A stretch of 64,000 nt of DNA from Brachyhypopomus gauderio (GCF_052324685.1 NC_135221.1:2554626-2618625); one strand, 5' to 3'; numbered from the stretch's first letter, positions 35,190 to 46,420 are shown. Notes: a model not told the origin generated them from the sequence alone. Numbers and translations: made by a program.

Positions 35190-35445
35190 GTTTCCTTTGA
35201 AAACACCTTGTTAACACCATCAAAAAATAGCCATTGGTTTATCTTCTTATTTTATCAACACAGCTTTTACAATTACCACGTTCAACTCAAATAATAAATT
35301 ATTTACGAATTCTGCCATGGCTCTGCGCAAAGACCTCACCGCTCAAAAATGAATGTTTTTGAAAATAAATGTCCCTTTGCGCCAGAATTGAGTGTCATGT
35401 TGCTTCCAGTCTTTGTTGTTTCCCTCTGCTGCTTTTTGTTATGAA
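35190..35445. other. Unidentified insert within the LINE
   Basis: AT-rich sequence between two parts of the RT gene that does not read as LINE protein. Possible small insertion; no inverted ends or duplication could be fixed. Confidence 0.4.
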
Positions 35446-35446
35446 G

Positions 35447-35848
35447 CATGGTGAAACGTTGGACAACAACTTGTCCTTCTCAACACATGTTTCAAAATTG
35501 ACCAGATCCTGCAGATTTCTCCTCTACAACATACGGAGAATACGACCCTTCCTTTCACAGGAAGCTACTCAAGTGCTTGTGCAGTCTCTAGTAATCTCTA
35601 AGCTGGACTACTGCAATTCCCTACTTGCAGGTCTTCCTCTACGGGTCATCAGACCTCTACAACTAATTCAGAATGCTGCAGCACGACTGGTCTTCAATCT
35701 ACCCAAGTTCTCACATGTGACTCCTCTGCTATGCTCTCTTCACTGGCTTCCAGTAGTGGCACACATCAGATATAAAAACTTTATGCTTGCTTACAAAGCC
35801 AAAAATGGACTGGCCCCTTCCTACATGATGTCCATGGTCAAAAGCTGA
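35447..35848 (+). pseudogene. L2-type LINE RT C-terminal part
   Basis: Reads LDNNLSFSTHVSKLTRSCRF, LVISKLDYCNSLLAGLPLR and IQNAAARLVFNL, the conserved region after the YADD box in L2 elements. It is separated from the upstream part by about 0.4 kb including foreign sequence and ends with a stop after MMSMVKS. Confidence 0.8.
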
Positions 35849-36704
35849 TCCATACAGCGAACACTCAGAACCTCAACTTGGCTCGACTCGAAACTCCATA
35901 TTTAAAGTCTCATGGAAGATAAAGCTCCAGATTATTCTCCATCCTGGCTCTAAAATGGTGAAACGATCTTCCATTAGCTGCTAGGACTGCAGAGTCTATT
36001 GCTATATTCAAGCGTAGACTGAAGACCCACCTGTTTGTTGAGTTCTTACCAGAGCACTAACTCAGCTGATACCACTTGCCGTTGTTATTAAATTGTATGT
36101 CTGTCTATGGTTATTTGTGCTTCTTGGCAAATGTCTAACTTGCAAAACACTAGGTAATGACATTGACTCCTGTAGTTTAGTAGTAGTCTGACTCAATGGT
36201 ATCTTGAATTCTGGCCTATCCGTACTATTTCCTAGGATGAATTCTGTGATTGGATGCAAAGCACTTTGTAAGTCGCTCTGGATAAGAGTGTCTGCTAAAT
36301 ACCATACATGTAAATGTAAATGTAACTGATTAATTGAACACACATTAATGACACTACACACTATGATACTACCTGCTAAATTTGTTTGTGATGTTGATTT
36401 ATTTTTCTTTTTGTTTTGCATTTGAGTTGCTTTTAAATTCTTTGTCAAACATTCTGTGCAACTCATACTAGTGCAACATGAAAAGAAGCATATATAAATG
36501 GAAAAAAACATATTGACAAATATTTTGTATAAATATACCAGCATGTGGGATGTTCAGTTATCTGGTCCTACATTCCTACAGCACTATTGAAAAACTCATT
36601 CAGACATAAAACTCCATATCAGCATAATTAGACTACGATAAAGCTGTAACATTATAAACACACTCATCATCATGTAGTGAACTGAGTACTAAACTAGTCT
36701 GTAC

Positions 36705-37341
36705 TCAGACAGGCCAGAGCATCACATGGGTGAACTCATCTCCTTGACTCCATATCTTCTGCATCTGGTCATCAGAGTTCTGTAATGCAGCATAACAGAG
36801 CTGCTTAGTACCAGGATCCTTTACAAGCAAACAAGGGGAGTTATGTTGGAGCCCCACAGGTATAAAAACAAGTACAACATCAACTGGGTGAATTTGGTTT
36901 AATTAAAACTGATCCAGGTACAGTGATAGAAGCATGTAGTGACATACCTGGTCATGTGGTCTCTCTCCCTTCTTGATGGTGTCTGATTGAGGTGTAAAAG
37001 GAAACAGATGTCAGATGTTGGACCATCTGGTAATAAATCACATGTTGTTGTGCTGAATTAACTCACCACTGCAGCTCTTCCTTGTCCAACTGAAGGAACA
37101 TACAGTGAGATTCCAGATTACAGACACACACAGTGCCAGACACAGACTCACCAGCAGCACTAGATGAAGATTTAATAGACAAACAACAAACAAAATAATG
37201 GTTCAATGACTGGTTCATTTATTGTACTATGTTATTATATATGTAGTTACTCATGTACATGCAAGTGTGTGCGTGATTGTGTGTGGGTGTGTGTCTGTGT
37301 GTAAGTAACATGTAATGCCAGCAATTTATTTTGAGTATTTA

Positions 37342-37419
<78 letters not shown>

Positions 37420-38759
37420 ACAGGTAATGGTGAGGAAAACCAGATTCATTGGGTTAGAGAAGGTTAGAGAAGATGAGTCTGATTGGTGTATGATAACAGG
37501 ATGTCTATGGTACCTCAAAGACACCCTCATTTACATTTTTATAAATGAACATTTTTATGAATAAATTGTTTTGTGAAAATCTGCTATGATAATCACTTTA
37601 TTTAAAGAAAAAAAGACTCAAAGATATTTGCTTCGGTGGTGGTACTGAAGAATTAGAAGGCACTTTTATAAAACAGGTATGTTGTAGCACTCTGCAGTCC
37701 ACAGACCACACAAATCATTGTATTTATTGATTGTTTATTGATTTATGTCCTTCACCTGGTTAGACTAGATTATTTTGTAAACAGCAGTTCCCTTATAAAC
37801 CAATTGTAGCTACCATTAAGAGCCTCGAAGTGCAGGTTAATGTGATAATCTCTGTATTTAATACAAAGAGACTAAAAGATACTCGCCTGGTTGGTTTATT
37901 TTGGGGTGTTTAGACTCTGTTCCTGCACTGTCAGACTCTGTTTGGTTTAACTCTGGATGTTCTGGTCAATAAAATACAAACAGTCTCAGCTTGTAGTTCA
38001 TCCTGGTTTCCCTCACGTGTTTAAACACATGTAGAACTGAAGAATTAGCAAGAATTTTTATAAAACATGTATGTTGTATCACTGTGCAGTCCACAGATTG
38101 TAAAATTATTATATTTATACAGAAGAGATATTTAAAATTCTCTGATAAAAAAAAAAATGCAGGATAACATCAATATTAACAGGTTAAGAAGTTTAAGAGA
38201 AATTTATTTACCTGTCACACTGATGAATGTAGCAGAGTAAAAGTTAACTGCTGTATTATCTATCTCTCCACAGAAGTACGTTCCTGCATCACCTCCAGTA
38301 GCATTTACAATAGTCAGAGTGTTTCTGCTGTTAATCCACTTTATTATGAATCTGGAGTTGTTGAATGGATATGTAAGTACGCCCGCCTTATTTGTATATG
38401 CAGTTCCTACTTGCTGAGGCTCCTGCTTCAGTCTTTGTTTGTACCAAATGTAAATATGTTCACCAGATTTTCGTTCAAATGTGCAGTTAATAGTGATATT
38501 TGTTCCAGGTTTAATCAGGACTTCTTGTTTAACAGCCTGTGTAGTTTGAACAGGACCTATAAAATTAAACCAAGTCAGATCAAAGACAAAATGTGGACAA
38601 AATTGCATCCATAGCATGTAACATATATCAATAATACAACATCAGAAATACAGAAACATGTTATAAACGCAGGTAAAGATTTGGTATCATACATGTCTTG
38701 TAGAGAATAAATAGAAGTATCCAGAATGGAATCATCACTGCAGAGAAATGTGCAGACAT
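36705..38759 (-). CDS. NITR-like receptor gene 3 (class B tail), complete
   Basis: Five exons: leader 38693-38759, V 38212-38556, transmembrane 37067-37159, connector 36948-36982, tail 36705-36818. All have GT/AG borders and matching phases (1-1-1-0), giving 217 aa. Leader MSAHFSAVMIPFWILLFILY. The V domain has canonical Cys residues at about 47 and 118, YIWYKQ, DAGTYFC and no J motif. Transmembrane VLLVSLCLALCVSVIWNLTV lacks charge. The tail has one ITIM, L187-CYAA-L192 (QLCYAALQ), and ends EFTHVMLWPV. Transmembrane and tail are unrelated in sequence to class A, yet the V domain differs from gene 4 at about three residues. Likely a membrane inhibitory receptor of lymphocytes or NK-like cells, by family analogy. 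Confidence 0.8.
37345..37414. repeat. (TG)n microsatellite in the V-transmembrane intron of gene 3
   Basis: Uninterrupted TG tract of about 70 bp. Confidence 0.95.
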
Positions 38760-38821
38760 CAGAGGAGACTGACAGAGAAACTGACATACTAACCAAACTT
38801 CATGAACCGTTAGGTCTCACG

Positions 38822-38845
38822 AGTCAAAATCTCATTGGCTGGTAA
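38822..38845 (-). promoter_or_regulatory. Conserved CCAAT box upstream of gene 3
   Basis: CAGCCAATGAGATTTTGACT on the minus strand, about 75 bp upstream of the start codon at 38759. Confidence 0.5.
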
Positions 38846-39089
38846 AAGTCACATGGTCCTGTTCTGTTCTGTTGTCTTCAAACCTTGTTTGGCCATCAGC
38901 AGTGTCTGATCTCTTTTATTACATGATTAAGTAGTTTTCTTTGTGCAAAAATCCCAGAAACCCACCTAAATAAACATAATATAGGACACTTCTGTATAAA
39001 TTCAAGTTCACTGGGTGTTGACAGTATGACAGGAGTTTAACTAGTGTAATGTGTGATTTTTGAAATTCACAAACAGCACAGACAAACAC

Positions 39090-39455
39090 AAGACCAAGAC
39101 ACACACACGGAAAAAACAACACATAGGCACGCCGACACGCCGGTATGGAGGGGTCAGGACCCCCGTATGGAGGGGTCAGGACCCCCGTATGGAGGGGTCA
39201 GGGGCTGTACCGTGACAGATCCCCACACCAAGGGCAGCTCTTCCTGGAGCACCCAGCTCCACTAGCTCGTCCCCAGACCCACAACAAAGAAAACAACCTA
39301 ATACTCCCAGGAAGAGAGATGAGAACAGAGACGAGATAAACACTGGGACAGGGATGGTCACAAACACACATACAAGTACATTCACTACAACAAGAACAAA
39401 AGGGAACAAGACAATTGGGAGAAATACAGGGACAGACAAACATAATGTAAATGTA
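39090..39455 (-). mobile_element. LTR-element fragment (family D), copy 3
   Basis: Same layout as 19370-19650: LTR start with three 25-bp repeats (39140-39200) and the hydrophobic frame (about 39210-39440). Followed by an (AC)n tract. Confidence 0.6.
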
Positions 39456-39505
39456 AATATGCCATTTTTGTCAATTGTGATTTTTTTTTTCACCACTATC
39501 GAATT

Positions 39506-39508
<3 letters not shown>

Positions 39509-39586
<78 letters not shown>
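39509..39586. repeat. (AC)n microsatellite
   Basis: Pure AC tract of about 75 bp. Confidence 0.95.
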
Positions 39587-39588
<2 letters not shown>

Positions 39589-39689
39589 AGTATGATGACC
39601 TTACAGAATAACACTATTCCTGCACTGTCCATCTGTGATTGGTTAAACTCTGGATGTCCTGGCCATTAAGATTCAGTGTCAGCTCTGAG

Positions 39690-39908
39690 AAAATGTTGGA
39701 CTATACTATTAAATACTTTTATAGTCAGATGTTTTCTGTGTGTAGAAGGTCAGTAGCCTACATATGTTTTCCGGTTGTTGGTCATGTATTATTAATGCAG
39801 CACTGTTTTCTTTATATTAGCATTTAGCATTAGCTCATTTTATTAAAAGGTTTCACTCTACTGCTTTTGCACAAAGGAGGTGTATTATCAGACATCATCA
39901 GTCTAAGC

Positions 39909-39987
<79 letters not shown>

Positions 39988-40262
39988 CCCAGTGACCACA
40001 AAGTCTAAAACTGTCTTCTCACTTTATTCATTCTCACAAAGCAGCTAAACAAGAGAGTAAACTGATGCTGGTTCTGTATTCATGACAAACTGATCTGAGT
40101 ACAGTATGATGACCTTACAGAATAACACTACTCCTACACTGTCAGGCTGTGATTGGTTAAACTCAGGATGTCCTGGCCAATAAGATTCAGTGTTAGCTCT
40201 GAGAAACTGATGAATGTCCCATGTGTGTTAGACTGCAGCACAAGAGTTAAACACATTTATCA
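39690..40262. repeat. Duplicated flank with (TG)n tract, copy 2
   Basis: Matches 7440-7900 and 53975-54530. TG tract at 39908-39987. Its continuation into the beta block is interrupted by the insertion at 40263. Confidence 0.8.
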
Positions 40263-40986
40263 CATTTGGTGGGGGTGTTAGGGGCGAATGTAGTGTGGGT
40301 TTGGGTGTGTGGGTGAGGACAGCTGGTTCTGGGTCGGGGCTGGTCGTGCCCGGTTCACTCCCGGACGCTCCCCTGAGACTACTGCACCACTCCAGAGGGG
40401 GGGCGCCTTGGGGCTCCGGAGTCCGGCTTGGCCCCCCGGCGTAGGGGCGGTTGGCCCGCTCCCCTGGGCGGTGGTGGTATGGGGCGGCCGGGTGCTCCTC
40501 GGCGGGAGGTGGGCCCTGCCGGGTGGTGGGTGGCTTTCCGGGTGCGTGGCGCCGTGGCTTTGCCGCTGGCCCCTGGGGGGGGGGGCATCCTGGGGGGGAG
40601 GCGCTCTGTTCCCTCTGGTTCCCCTGGACCTGCGCTCCTTGACTGGTGGGGCGCTGTCCGGGGTCTCTCTCTCCCGCCTGCGGGAGCGGGCGGGTGAGGG
40701 TTTCTGGGAAGTGCGGCTCTGGTACTCCACCGCTCTGTGGGGGGCCGTGGGCGGGTGGGATTCCCGGGTCTCTCTCCACCCGCCTCTGGCCTCTGGGGGA
40801 ATGCTGTCGCAGCTACCCACCCTTGCTGGTAAGTACATTCCATACATCTATCCTATGTTGCACTTCTAGGTTGCACATAAACACACACTCACACACACCC
40901 ATACATCGCACTCATCTGTACTATATGTATTTGGTTTACTTTCTGTACTTCTTTGCAGTGGTCATTTGAGCTGGTTGCGTGTTTTA

Positions 40987-41026
<40 letters not shown>

Positions 41027-41291
41027 TTATTATTATTTTTTCTTCTTTTCTTGTTCTTCTTCTTTCTTCTCCTACCTCTTTGTCTTTTCCCTTTTTATTA
41101 TTTCTCTCCCCCTCTTTTCTTGGTCCACCTAACCCCAATAATTATCACTTTGCATATTGTTATCACTATATATTGTTATCACTATACTATATATTATACA
41201 GAATTGTTATAATTGCCATTTAAATCTGTACATAAAAACAAAGTTGTCCTCCAAAGATGGGGGGGTGGAGGTGGGCCAAAAAAAAAAAAAA
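40263..41291 (+). mobile_element. Poly-A-tailed retroposed insertion (LINE 3' UTR type)
   Basis: Ends in a 14-A tail (about 41278-41291) and is flanked by ACACATTTATCA at 40251-40262 and 41292-41303. Other beta blocks have the site once (for example 54526-54537). The first 550 bp are very GC-rich, and the remainder is TTA- and TTC-rich. Open frames of up to 189 codons in the GC-rich part lack recognisable domains. Length, tail and duplication fit a truncated L1-like LINE 3' region, but the family is inferred. Confidence 0.65.
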
Positions 41292-41299
41292 ACACATTT

Positions 41300-41727
41300 A
41301 TCAGGAGGAGAGTGTGAGTGTCCTCATAATGTAATATCTACACTACACACACCAGACCATTTAGAGGGAGGAGTACAGGATGCACTTTAAATTACACTTT
41401 GGTGTTTCTACTTTAAAAATTTGTATGTTTCTTTTTTCACTGCTTTGTACAGCTTTACCCTGCGTGATGTGTAATCCAGTGGCAATTTTTTTTTATGTCA
41501 CTATGTTTCAGGCAGCACTATGTGCCTCTAAACAAGACAGCAGAACTCTGTGGTTTGAGTTGAGGATTTCTGGTCAAAAATAATCTGACCAGCACCCTCA
41601 TCACCCCACCCAGTTTACACTGTGAGATCATTATCCGCACGCAAGAGTAACCAACAGGAAATCAGGCCTCCGTGACACTCACATGTTTTAGTTATGCTGC
41701 ATTTGAACACTGTGTCTCTTTAACTTT
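41300..41727. repeat. Beta block, copy 5
   Basis: Shares TTTAGAGGGAGGAGTACAGG and the downstream landmarks; interrupted at 41728 by the gypsy element. Confidence 0.7.
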
Positions 41728-41999
41728 TGTCTTGTTTTCTTGTTCAAAGAAAAGATGAGCACACTGGCGTGCTATATTAACTGGTTTGTTTATTCAAATA
41801 ACGAAATGAATACACGTACTTCTTACTGTGGGTAACTAACTCAATGGAGTTCAACTGTCCTAGTTATTAGTCAGGTGCAGGCACATCGGGAAAAGGGTTC
41901 CGGTAAGTACCAATAACCAATAGGATTATAGTATTGCATATGGACTATGTTATAGCATATCAATCCGCTATATTCAGGATATTCAGTGTGAATATTACA
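41728..41999 (-). repeat. 3' LTR of the gypsy element
   Basis: TG...CA ends on the element strand (TGTAATATTCACACTG to AACAAGACA). Confidence 0.93.
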
Positions 42000-42154
42000 T
42001 CCCCTTTCTTTTCAAAGATTCAGGTGCCCACGTTAAAACGAATTACTCATTAATCATGACAAGTGTCATTCACAGTGTATTCTGAACATGTTAAACAATT
42101 TTTTTTTTTTTTTTTTTTTGATCCGGGCAACGAACTGTCTACACCCGTGTGTAA

Positions 42155-45100
42155 TCACAAGTCCAGTATAGTTCTGGGCTTGCTTTCTCTTCCAGACCTT
42201 GTTCTGAAAGCAGTGTTGACAGGGACTGTCTCGTCTGTCGCTGGTGTGGTAGGTGAAAGGTTGCTGGATTCTGTGTGCTGTGCATTGTCAAGTGTATGCT
42301 TGTCAGTGTGGGTGTGATGATCTTCCTTGGTGTGCAGGAGGTGTCGCCGGTTTCTCCTGTACTCCTGTCCTTCCGCAGCACGGATGTGGTAGGAACGGTC
42401 TGTGTTGGCTGGTCTGATGATTACTGCAGGCTTCCAGTGTCCATGTTCCTGGAAACGGATGCGTTGACCTTCTCGGAGCGGTGGACTATGCTTGGCCGAT
42501 CTGTCGTAGTACTTCCTCTGCTGTTGTTGCTGATGTACTCTCCGACTGTAGACTTGTGCCTGACTGATCACCTTTGGCTGAAGTTGTGTGTGTGTGTTTG
42601 GAATGACTGACCTTAGGCGACGACTCATGAGTAGTTGAGCTGGCGATGCGAGACTGTCGACAGGGGTGTTGCGATACTCGAGCAGGCTCAAGTACGGATC
42701 TCGCTTGTCAGCTTTGGCCTTGTTCATCAGACTTTTTGCGATTTGTACTGATTTCTCTGCGAGGCCATTACTCTGAGGATAGTGTGGGCTTGTGGTGGTA
42801 TGTACAAACTCCCACGCGCTGGCAAAATCCTCAAACTCCTTGCACTTGTACTGAGGGCCATTATCCGATACAAGGGTCTCTGGTATGCCGTGTCTGGCGA
42901 ATGTTGCTTTGAGCTTGTGTATTACTGCAGAAGCTGTGGGGTTGGTTAGCTTGTCAAGCTCGAAGTATCTGCTGTGGTAATCCACTGTAATGATGTACTG
43001 GTCGTTGTTCCAGGTAAACAGATCAGATGCAACTGTTTGCCATGGTCTCTCAGGGATCTTGTGACTAATCATGGGCTCTTTGGTATTGGAGGGTCTGTAC
43101 TCCTGGCAGGTGGAGCACTTCCCAACCATCTCCTCAATCTGTTTGCTCATGCCTGGCCAAAACAGAATGTCTCTTGCTCTCTGCTTGCTCTTTTCGATTC
43201 CCATGTGGCCAAGATGAATGCGTGACAGCATGTCTGTTCGTAGTGAGAGGGGAATAACAATTTTCTCACCTTTGAAGATGATGTTGTCGATCTGGGTGAG
43301 TTCGTCCCGGTGGTTCCAGAACTCAGCGATGCTCGGAGGGCACAATCTCCTCTGCTCAGGCCATCCCTCTGTGATTGTTTTTTTCAGTTGCCTGAGCTGT
43401 TTGTCTTTGTCAGTCTCTGTCTGGATTATCTTAAGTTTTTTATCACTCACAGGTAAGTTATCGTACAGCAGGTGTACTTGCATGTCCATACCTTCACTAA
43501 GGCCGTCATCCTGGTCTGCCAATGACTTTCTGGATAAAGTGTCGGCCACAGGAATGTCTTTGCCGGGTTTGTGGATGATGGTAAAGTCGTACCTCTGCAG
43601 TTGTAAGAACATGCGCTGCAGTCTCGGAGGTGCTGTTGCGAGTGGCTTACGAATGATCGATTCGAGAGGTTTGTGGTCGCTCTCTACAGTGATGTGATGA
43701 CCATAGACGTACTGGTGGAAGCGTTTACATCCAAAGAGAATGGCAAAGAGTTCCTTTTCAATCTGTGCGTAATTGACTTCACTGTCATTTAGGGCTTTTG
43801 ACGCGTATCCGATGGGTTTGCCGTCTTGTAACAATACTGCACCTAGGCCGTATTTGCTTGCGTCGACTTGCAGCGTGAGCTCCTTGCAGGGGTCAAAATA
43901 TGTCAATACTGGACCTGGTTCACGTGTGATGAGGTCTTTGATCTTCTGGAAAGCTGTCTCATGCTGTGCATCCCATATAAACTCACTGGATTCTTTCAAC
44001 AGGTGCCGCAGGGGTGCATTGATACTTGCAAGTCCTGGAGCAAACTTGGCCAGATAGTTGATCATGCCGAGGATTGTTTCGAGCTCACCTTTGTCTTTTG
44101 GGGGCTTCATCTCTCTCACGGCGGCGATCTTGGCAGGGTCTGGCTTGACTCCATCTTTGGTGATGAGGTGACCAAAGTAGCTGACCTCAGTAGCGCAGAC
44201 GATGCTCTTCTCTGGATTAAGCTTGACTCCTCGTTCTCTGGAGCGTTGCAGCATTGCACGTAGGTTGTCGTCATGTTCCTGTTTGTTTTTTCCGTAGATG
44301 AGGATGTCGTCTACTATCGCCATGACGCCTTGTAGGTCCTCGTAGGTCTCGTTCACCTTTCTCTGAAACTCGTCCTGTGCTGATTTCAGGCCAAAGGGTA
44401 GACGCAGGAAACGATAGCGTCCAAACATCGTGTTGAATGTTGTCAACCTAGAAGACTCCTCTGTGAGCTTTATAGCCCAGTAGCCTGATCTTGCATCCAT
44501 TACACTAAAGTAACTTGCCCCAGCGAGCCTGGTTGTGATGTCATCTAGCGTTGGTAATGGGTAGTGTGGACGTTTGATCACTTTGTTCAAGTCACGAGGA
44601 TCTAGGCATATCCTCAGCTTGCCTGTGCGTGGTTTTTCTGCTGCTACCATTGAGTTGACCCAGTCTGTTGGCTCGGTGACTCTCTTGATGATGTTCTGCT
44701 TCTCCATGCTTTGTAGTTCCTCTCGCAGGCGATCTCTCAGTGCAACAGGGACACGCCGTGGTGGATGGACTACAGGCACTGCATCTGGGTCGATGTGGAT
44801 GGTGCATTCCCCTGGGAATAATCCTATTCCTTTGAACACATCTGCAAATTCCTCCATTACAGGTTGCTCAGGTTGGTTTGACACAGAGAGGATGAGCTCA
44901 ATTAGTCCGAAATCTAGGCACGCTCTTAAACCTAACACTGGGGGAGCCGGTGTGTCAACTACATGCAGTTTCAAAGTCATCTGTTTGTCTTTGTACTGGC
45001 ATTTTATATTACATTTGCCTCTGACAACGAGCTTCTCACCACCATAGCCATAGAGAGGGCGTGTTGAAGGTTGAAGCACATCGTGTATTCCCAATTCCTT

Positions 45101-46108
45101 GAAGACGCGTGTGGGAATGACGTTGGCTGTAGCACCGGTATCCAGTTTGAACTTTATTGCACTTTGTTTTGGTCCTACCAATAGACTTGCGAATACTTGT
45201 TCTATGTCATGAACGCTGCTTCTCTGTGTTACCGCATCAATGAACAGTTCGTCCTCACTATCTGCATCGTTGTGCTGTGTTCTAGCTTCACTGACTGTGT
45301 GCACTTCAGTTCTATTCCGAGAACGACAAACTTTAGCAAAATGGTTCCACTTATTACATATCTTACATTGTTTACCTTTCGCAGGGCAGTTTTCCCTCGC
45401 GTCGTGTTGTTTGTTACCACAGGATCCACATGTCTTGCTTCGCTCTCGGTAGTCCTCACGTCTGCATGCTGCACCGTTACCCTCTTGCACTCTGCCATGA
45501 CGGGGTTTCCAAGCTGCCTTCTTTAACGGTTGCTTGCTAATAGCATGAACTGACTGTTCCCGCGAGTTGCCATCCATCGTTTTAATTTGTATTTGGGCAA
45601 GTTCGTGAGATCTAGCGACGTCAATTGCTTTCTCCAACGTCAATTCCGATCCAACATTCAATAATTTTTCACGAACTTTATGCGAGTAAATTCCGAAAAC
45701 AATACGATCCCGTATCATCTCATCACTGTTAGCATAGTTACAGTCCTTCGCTAGCAGCCTCAGGTCTGTGACAAACTGTTCGAATGGCTCGTTCCCGCCT
45801 TGCACCTTCTCATTGAACTTGTATCGGGCGAAAATTACGTTGGACTTTGGCATTACATACTCCTCAAAACGATCGTAGTATGGTTTCAACGACTTACGTT
45901 GTGCAGCTGTTAATGTCCAAGTGTCATAGATGTCTCGACCCTTTTCTCCGACCCATAGGAGAAGATAACTGCATCTTTCCTCTTCTTCTAGAGCTTTGTA
46001 CGGTCCCGCGAACATTAAATCAACATGGAGTTTGAACTTGCGCCATGCTACTGGCAGATTACTAGCATCCCAGTCCATGTGCGGTGTGGGGACTCCCGTT
46101 GTGTCCAT
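42155..46108 (-). CDS. Gypsy gag-pol polyprotein
   Basis: A single frame (open from 46183; the first Met outside the LTR is at 46108, MDTTGVPTPHMDW) of about 1,317 codons. Parts in order: gag-like region, two zinc knuckles (about residues 252-286 counted from 46183), aspartic protease (LDTGATANVIP), reverse transcriptase (VDDILIYG box), RNase H (LQVDASKYGLGAVLL), and integrase with a zinc-binding region and SDNGPQYKCKEF. Gag and pol in one frame and the sequence style suggest the Mag/K02A2.6-like group of Ty3/gypsy, common in fish. Confidence 0.92.
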   Translation of the reverse strand: MDTTGVPTPHMDWDASNLPVAWRKFKLHVDLMFAGPYKALEEEERCSYLLLWVGEKGRDIYDTWTLTAAQRKSLKPYYDRFEEYVMPKSNVIFARYKFNEKVQGGNEPFEQFVTDLRLLAKDCNYANSDEMIRDRIVFGIYSHKVREKLLNVGSELTLEKAIDVARSHELAQIQIKTMDGNSREQSVHAISKQPLKKAAWKPRHGRVQEGNGAACRREDYRERSKTCGSCGNKQHDARENCPAKGKQCKICNKWNHFAKVCRSRNRTEVHTVSEARTQHNDADSEDELFIDAVTQRSSVHDIEQVFASLLVGPKQSAIKFKLDTGATANVIPTRVFKELGIHDVLQPSTRPLYGYGGEKLVVRGKCNIKCQYKDKQMTLKLHVVDTPAPPVLGLRACLDFGLIELILSVSNQPEQPVMEEFADVFKGIGLFPGECTIHIDPDAVPVVHPPRRVPVALRDRLREELQSMEKQNIIKRVTEPTDWVNSMVAAEKPRTGKLRICLDPRDLNKVIKRPHYPLPTLDDITTRLAGASYFSVMDARSGYWAIKLTEESSRLTTFNTMFGRYRFLRLPFGLKSAQDEFQRKVNETYEDLQGVMAIVDDILIYGKNKQEHDDNLRAMLQRSRERGVKLNPEKSIVCATEVSYFGHLITKDGVKPDPAKIAAVREMKPPKDKGELETILGMINYLAKFAPGLASINAPLRHLLKESSEFIWDAQHETAFQKIKDLITREPGPVLTYFDPCKELTLQVDASKYGLGAVLLQDGKPIGYASKALNDSEVNYAQIEKELFAILFGCKRFHQYVYGHHITVESDHKPLESIIRKPLATAPPRLQRMFLQLQRYDFTIIHKPGKDIPVADTLSRKSLADQDDGLSEGMDMQVHLLYDNLPVSDKKLKIIQTETDKDKQLRQLKKTITEGWPEQRRLCPPSIAEFWNHRDELTQIDNIIFKGEKIVIPLSLRTDMLSRIHLGHMGIEKSKQRARDILFWPGMSKQIEEMVGKCSTCQEYRPSNTKEPMISHKIPERPWQTVASDLFTWNNDQYIITVDYHSRYFELDKLTNPTASAVIHKLKATFARHGIPETLVSDNGPQYKCKEFEDFASAWEFVHTTTSPHYPQSNGLAEKSVQIAKSLMNKAKADKRDPYLSLLEYRNTPVDSLASPAQLLMSRRLRSVIPNTHTQLQPKVISQAQVYSRRVHQQQQQRKYYDRSAKHSPPLREGQRIRFQEHGHWKPAVIIRPANTDRSYHIRAAEGQEYRRNRRHLLHTKEDHHTHTDKHTLDNAQHTESSNLSPTTPATDETVPVNTAFRTRSGRESKPRTILDL

Positions 46109-46148
46109 CCTATTTTCTTGTAGTTTCACGTCCTTTACTCTGACACCA

Positions 46149-46420
46149 TGTCTTGTTTTCTTGTTCAAAGAAAAGATGAGCACACTGGCGTGCTATATTA
46201 ACTGGTTTGTTTATTCAAATAACGAAATGAATACACGTACTTCTTACTGTGGGTAACTAACTCAATGGAGTTCAACTGTCCTAGTTATTAGTCAGGTGCA
46301 GGCACATCGGGAAAAGGGTTCCGGTAAGTACCAATAACCAATAGGATTATAGTATTGCATATGGACTATGTTATAGCATATCAATCCGCTATATTCAGGA
46401 TATTCAGTGTGAATATTACA
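46149..46420 (-). repeat. 5' LTR of the gypsy element
   Basis: Same 272-bp sequence as 41728-41999. Confidence 0.93.

Larger units (their letters stand above)
32782..36323 (+). mobile_element. L2-type LINE insertion with internal minisatellite
   Basis: The insertion limits come from the paralogous empty site near 8675 (GTGTGAACTGATTAATTG). AACTGAT is duplicated at 32775-32781 and 36324-36330. It holds a roughly 45-bp minisatellite (32790-34188), reverse transcriptase remains (34195-35860) and a typical L2 3' end (GTCGCTCTGGATAAGAGTGT, CTGCTAAAT, then ATGTAA repeats). 5' truncated; no endonuclease part seen. Confidence 0.85.
41728..46420 (-). mobile_element. Ty3/gypsy LTR retrotransposon, whole-looking and young
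   Basis: 4,693 bp with two 272-bp LTRs (41728-41999 and 46149-46420) that I read as identical, and a perfect ACTTT target duplication (41723-41727, 46421-46425). A primer-binding-like TGGTGTCAGAGT follows the 5' LTR, compatible with a leucine tRNA primer, and a purine tract AAAAGAAAGGGGA precedes the 3' LTR. One long gag-pol frame fills the interior. No breaks seen, and identical LTRs imply a very recent insertion. Confidence 0.93.

Noticed and set aside
40228-40869. Frames of 150-189 codons on both strands in GC-rich DNA
   Set aside because: Proline/glycine-rich reading in several frames at once, inside a poly-A-tailed insertion; composition effect.
42275-45526. Plus-strand frames opposite the gypsy polyprotein
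   Set aside because: Shadows of the long minus-strand gag-pol frame.
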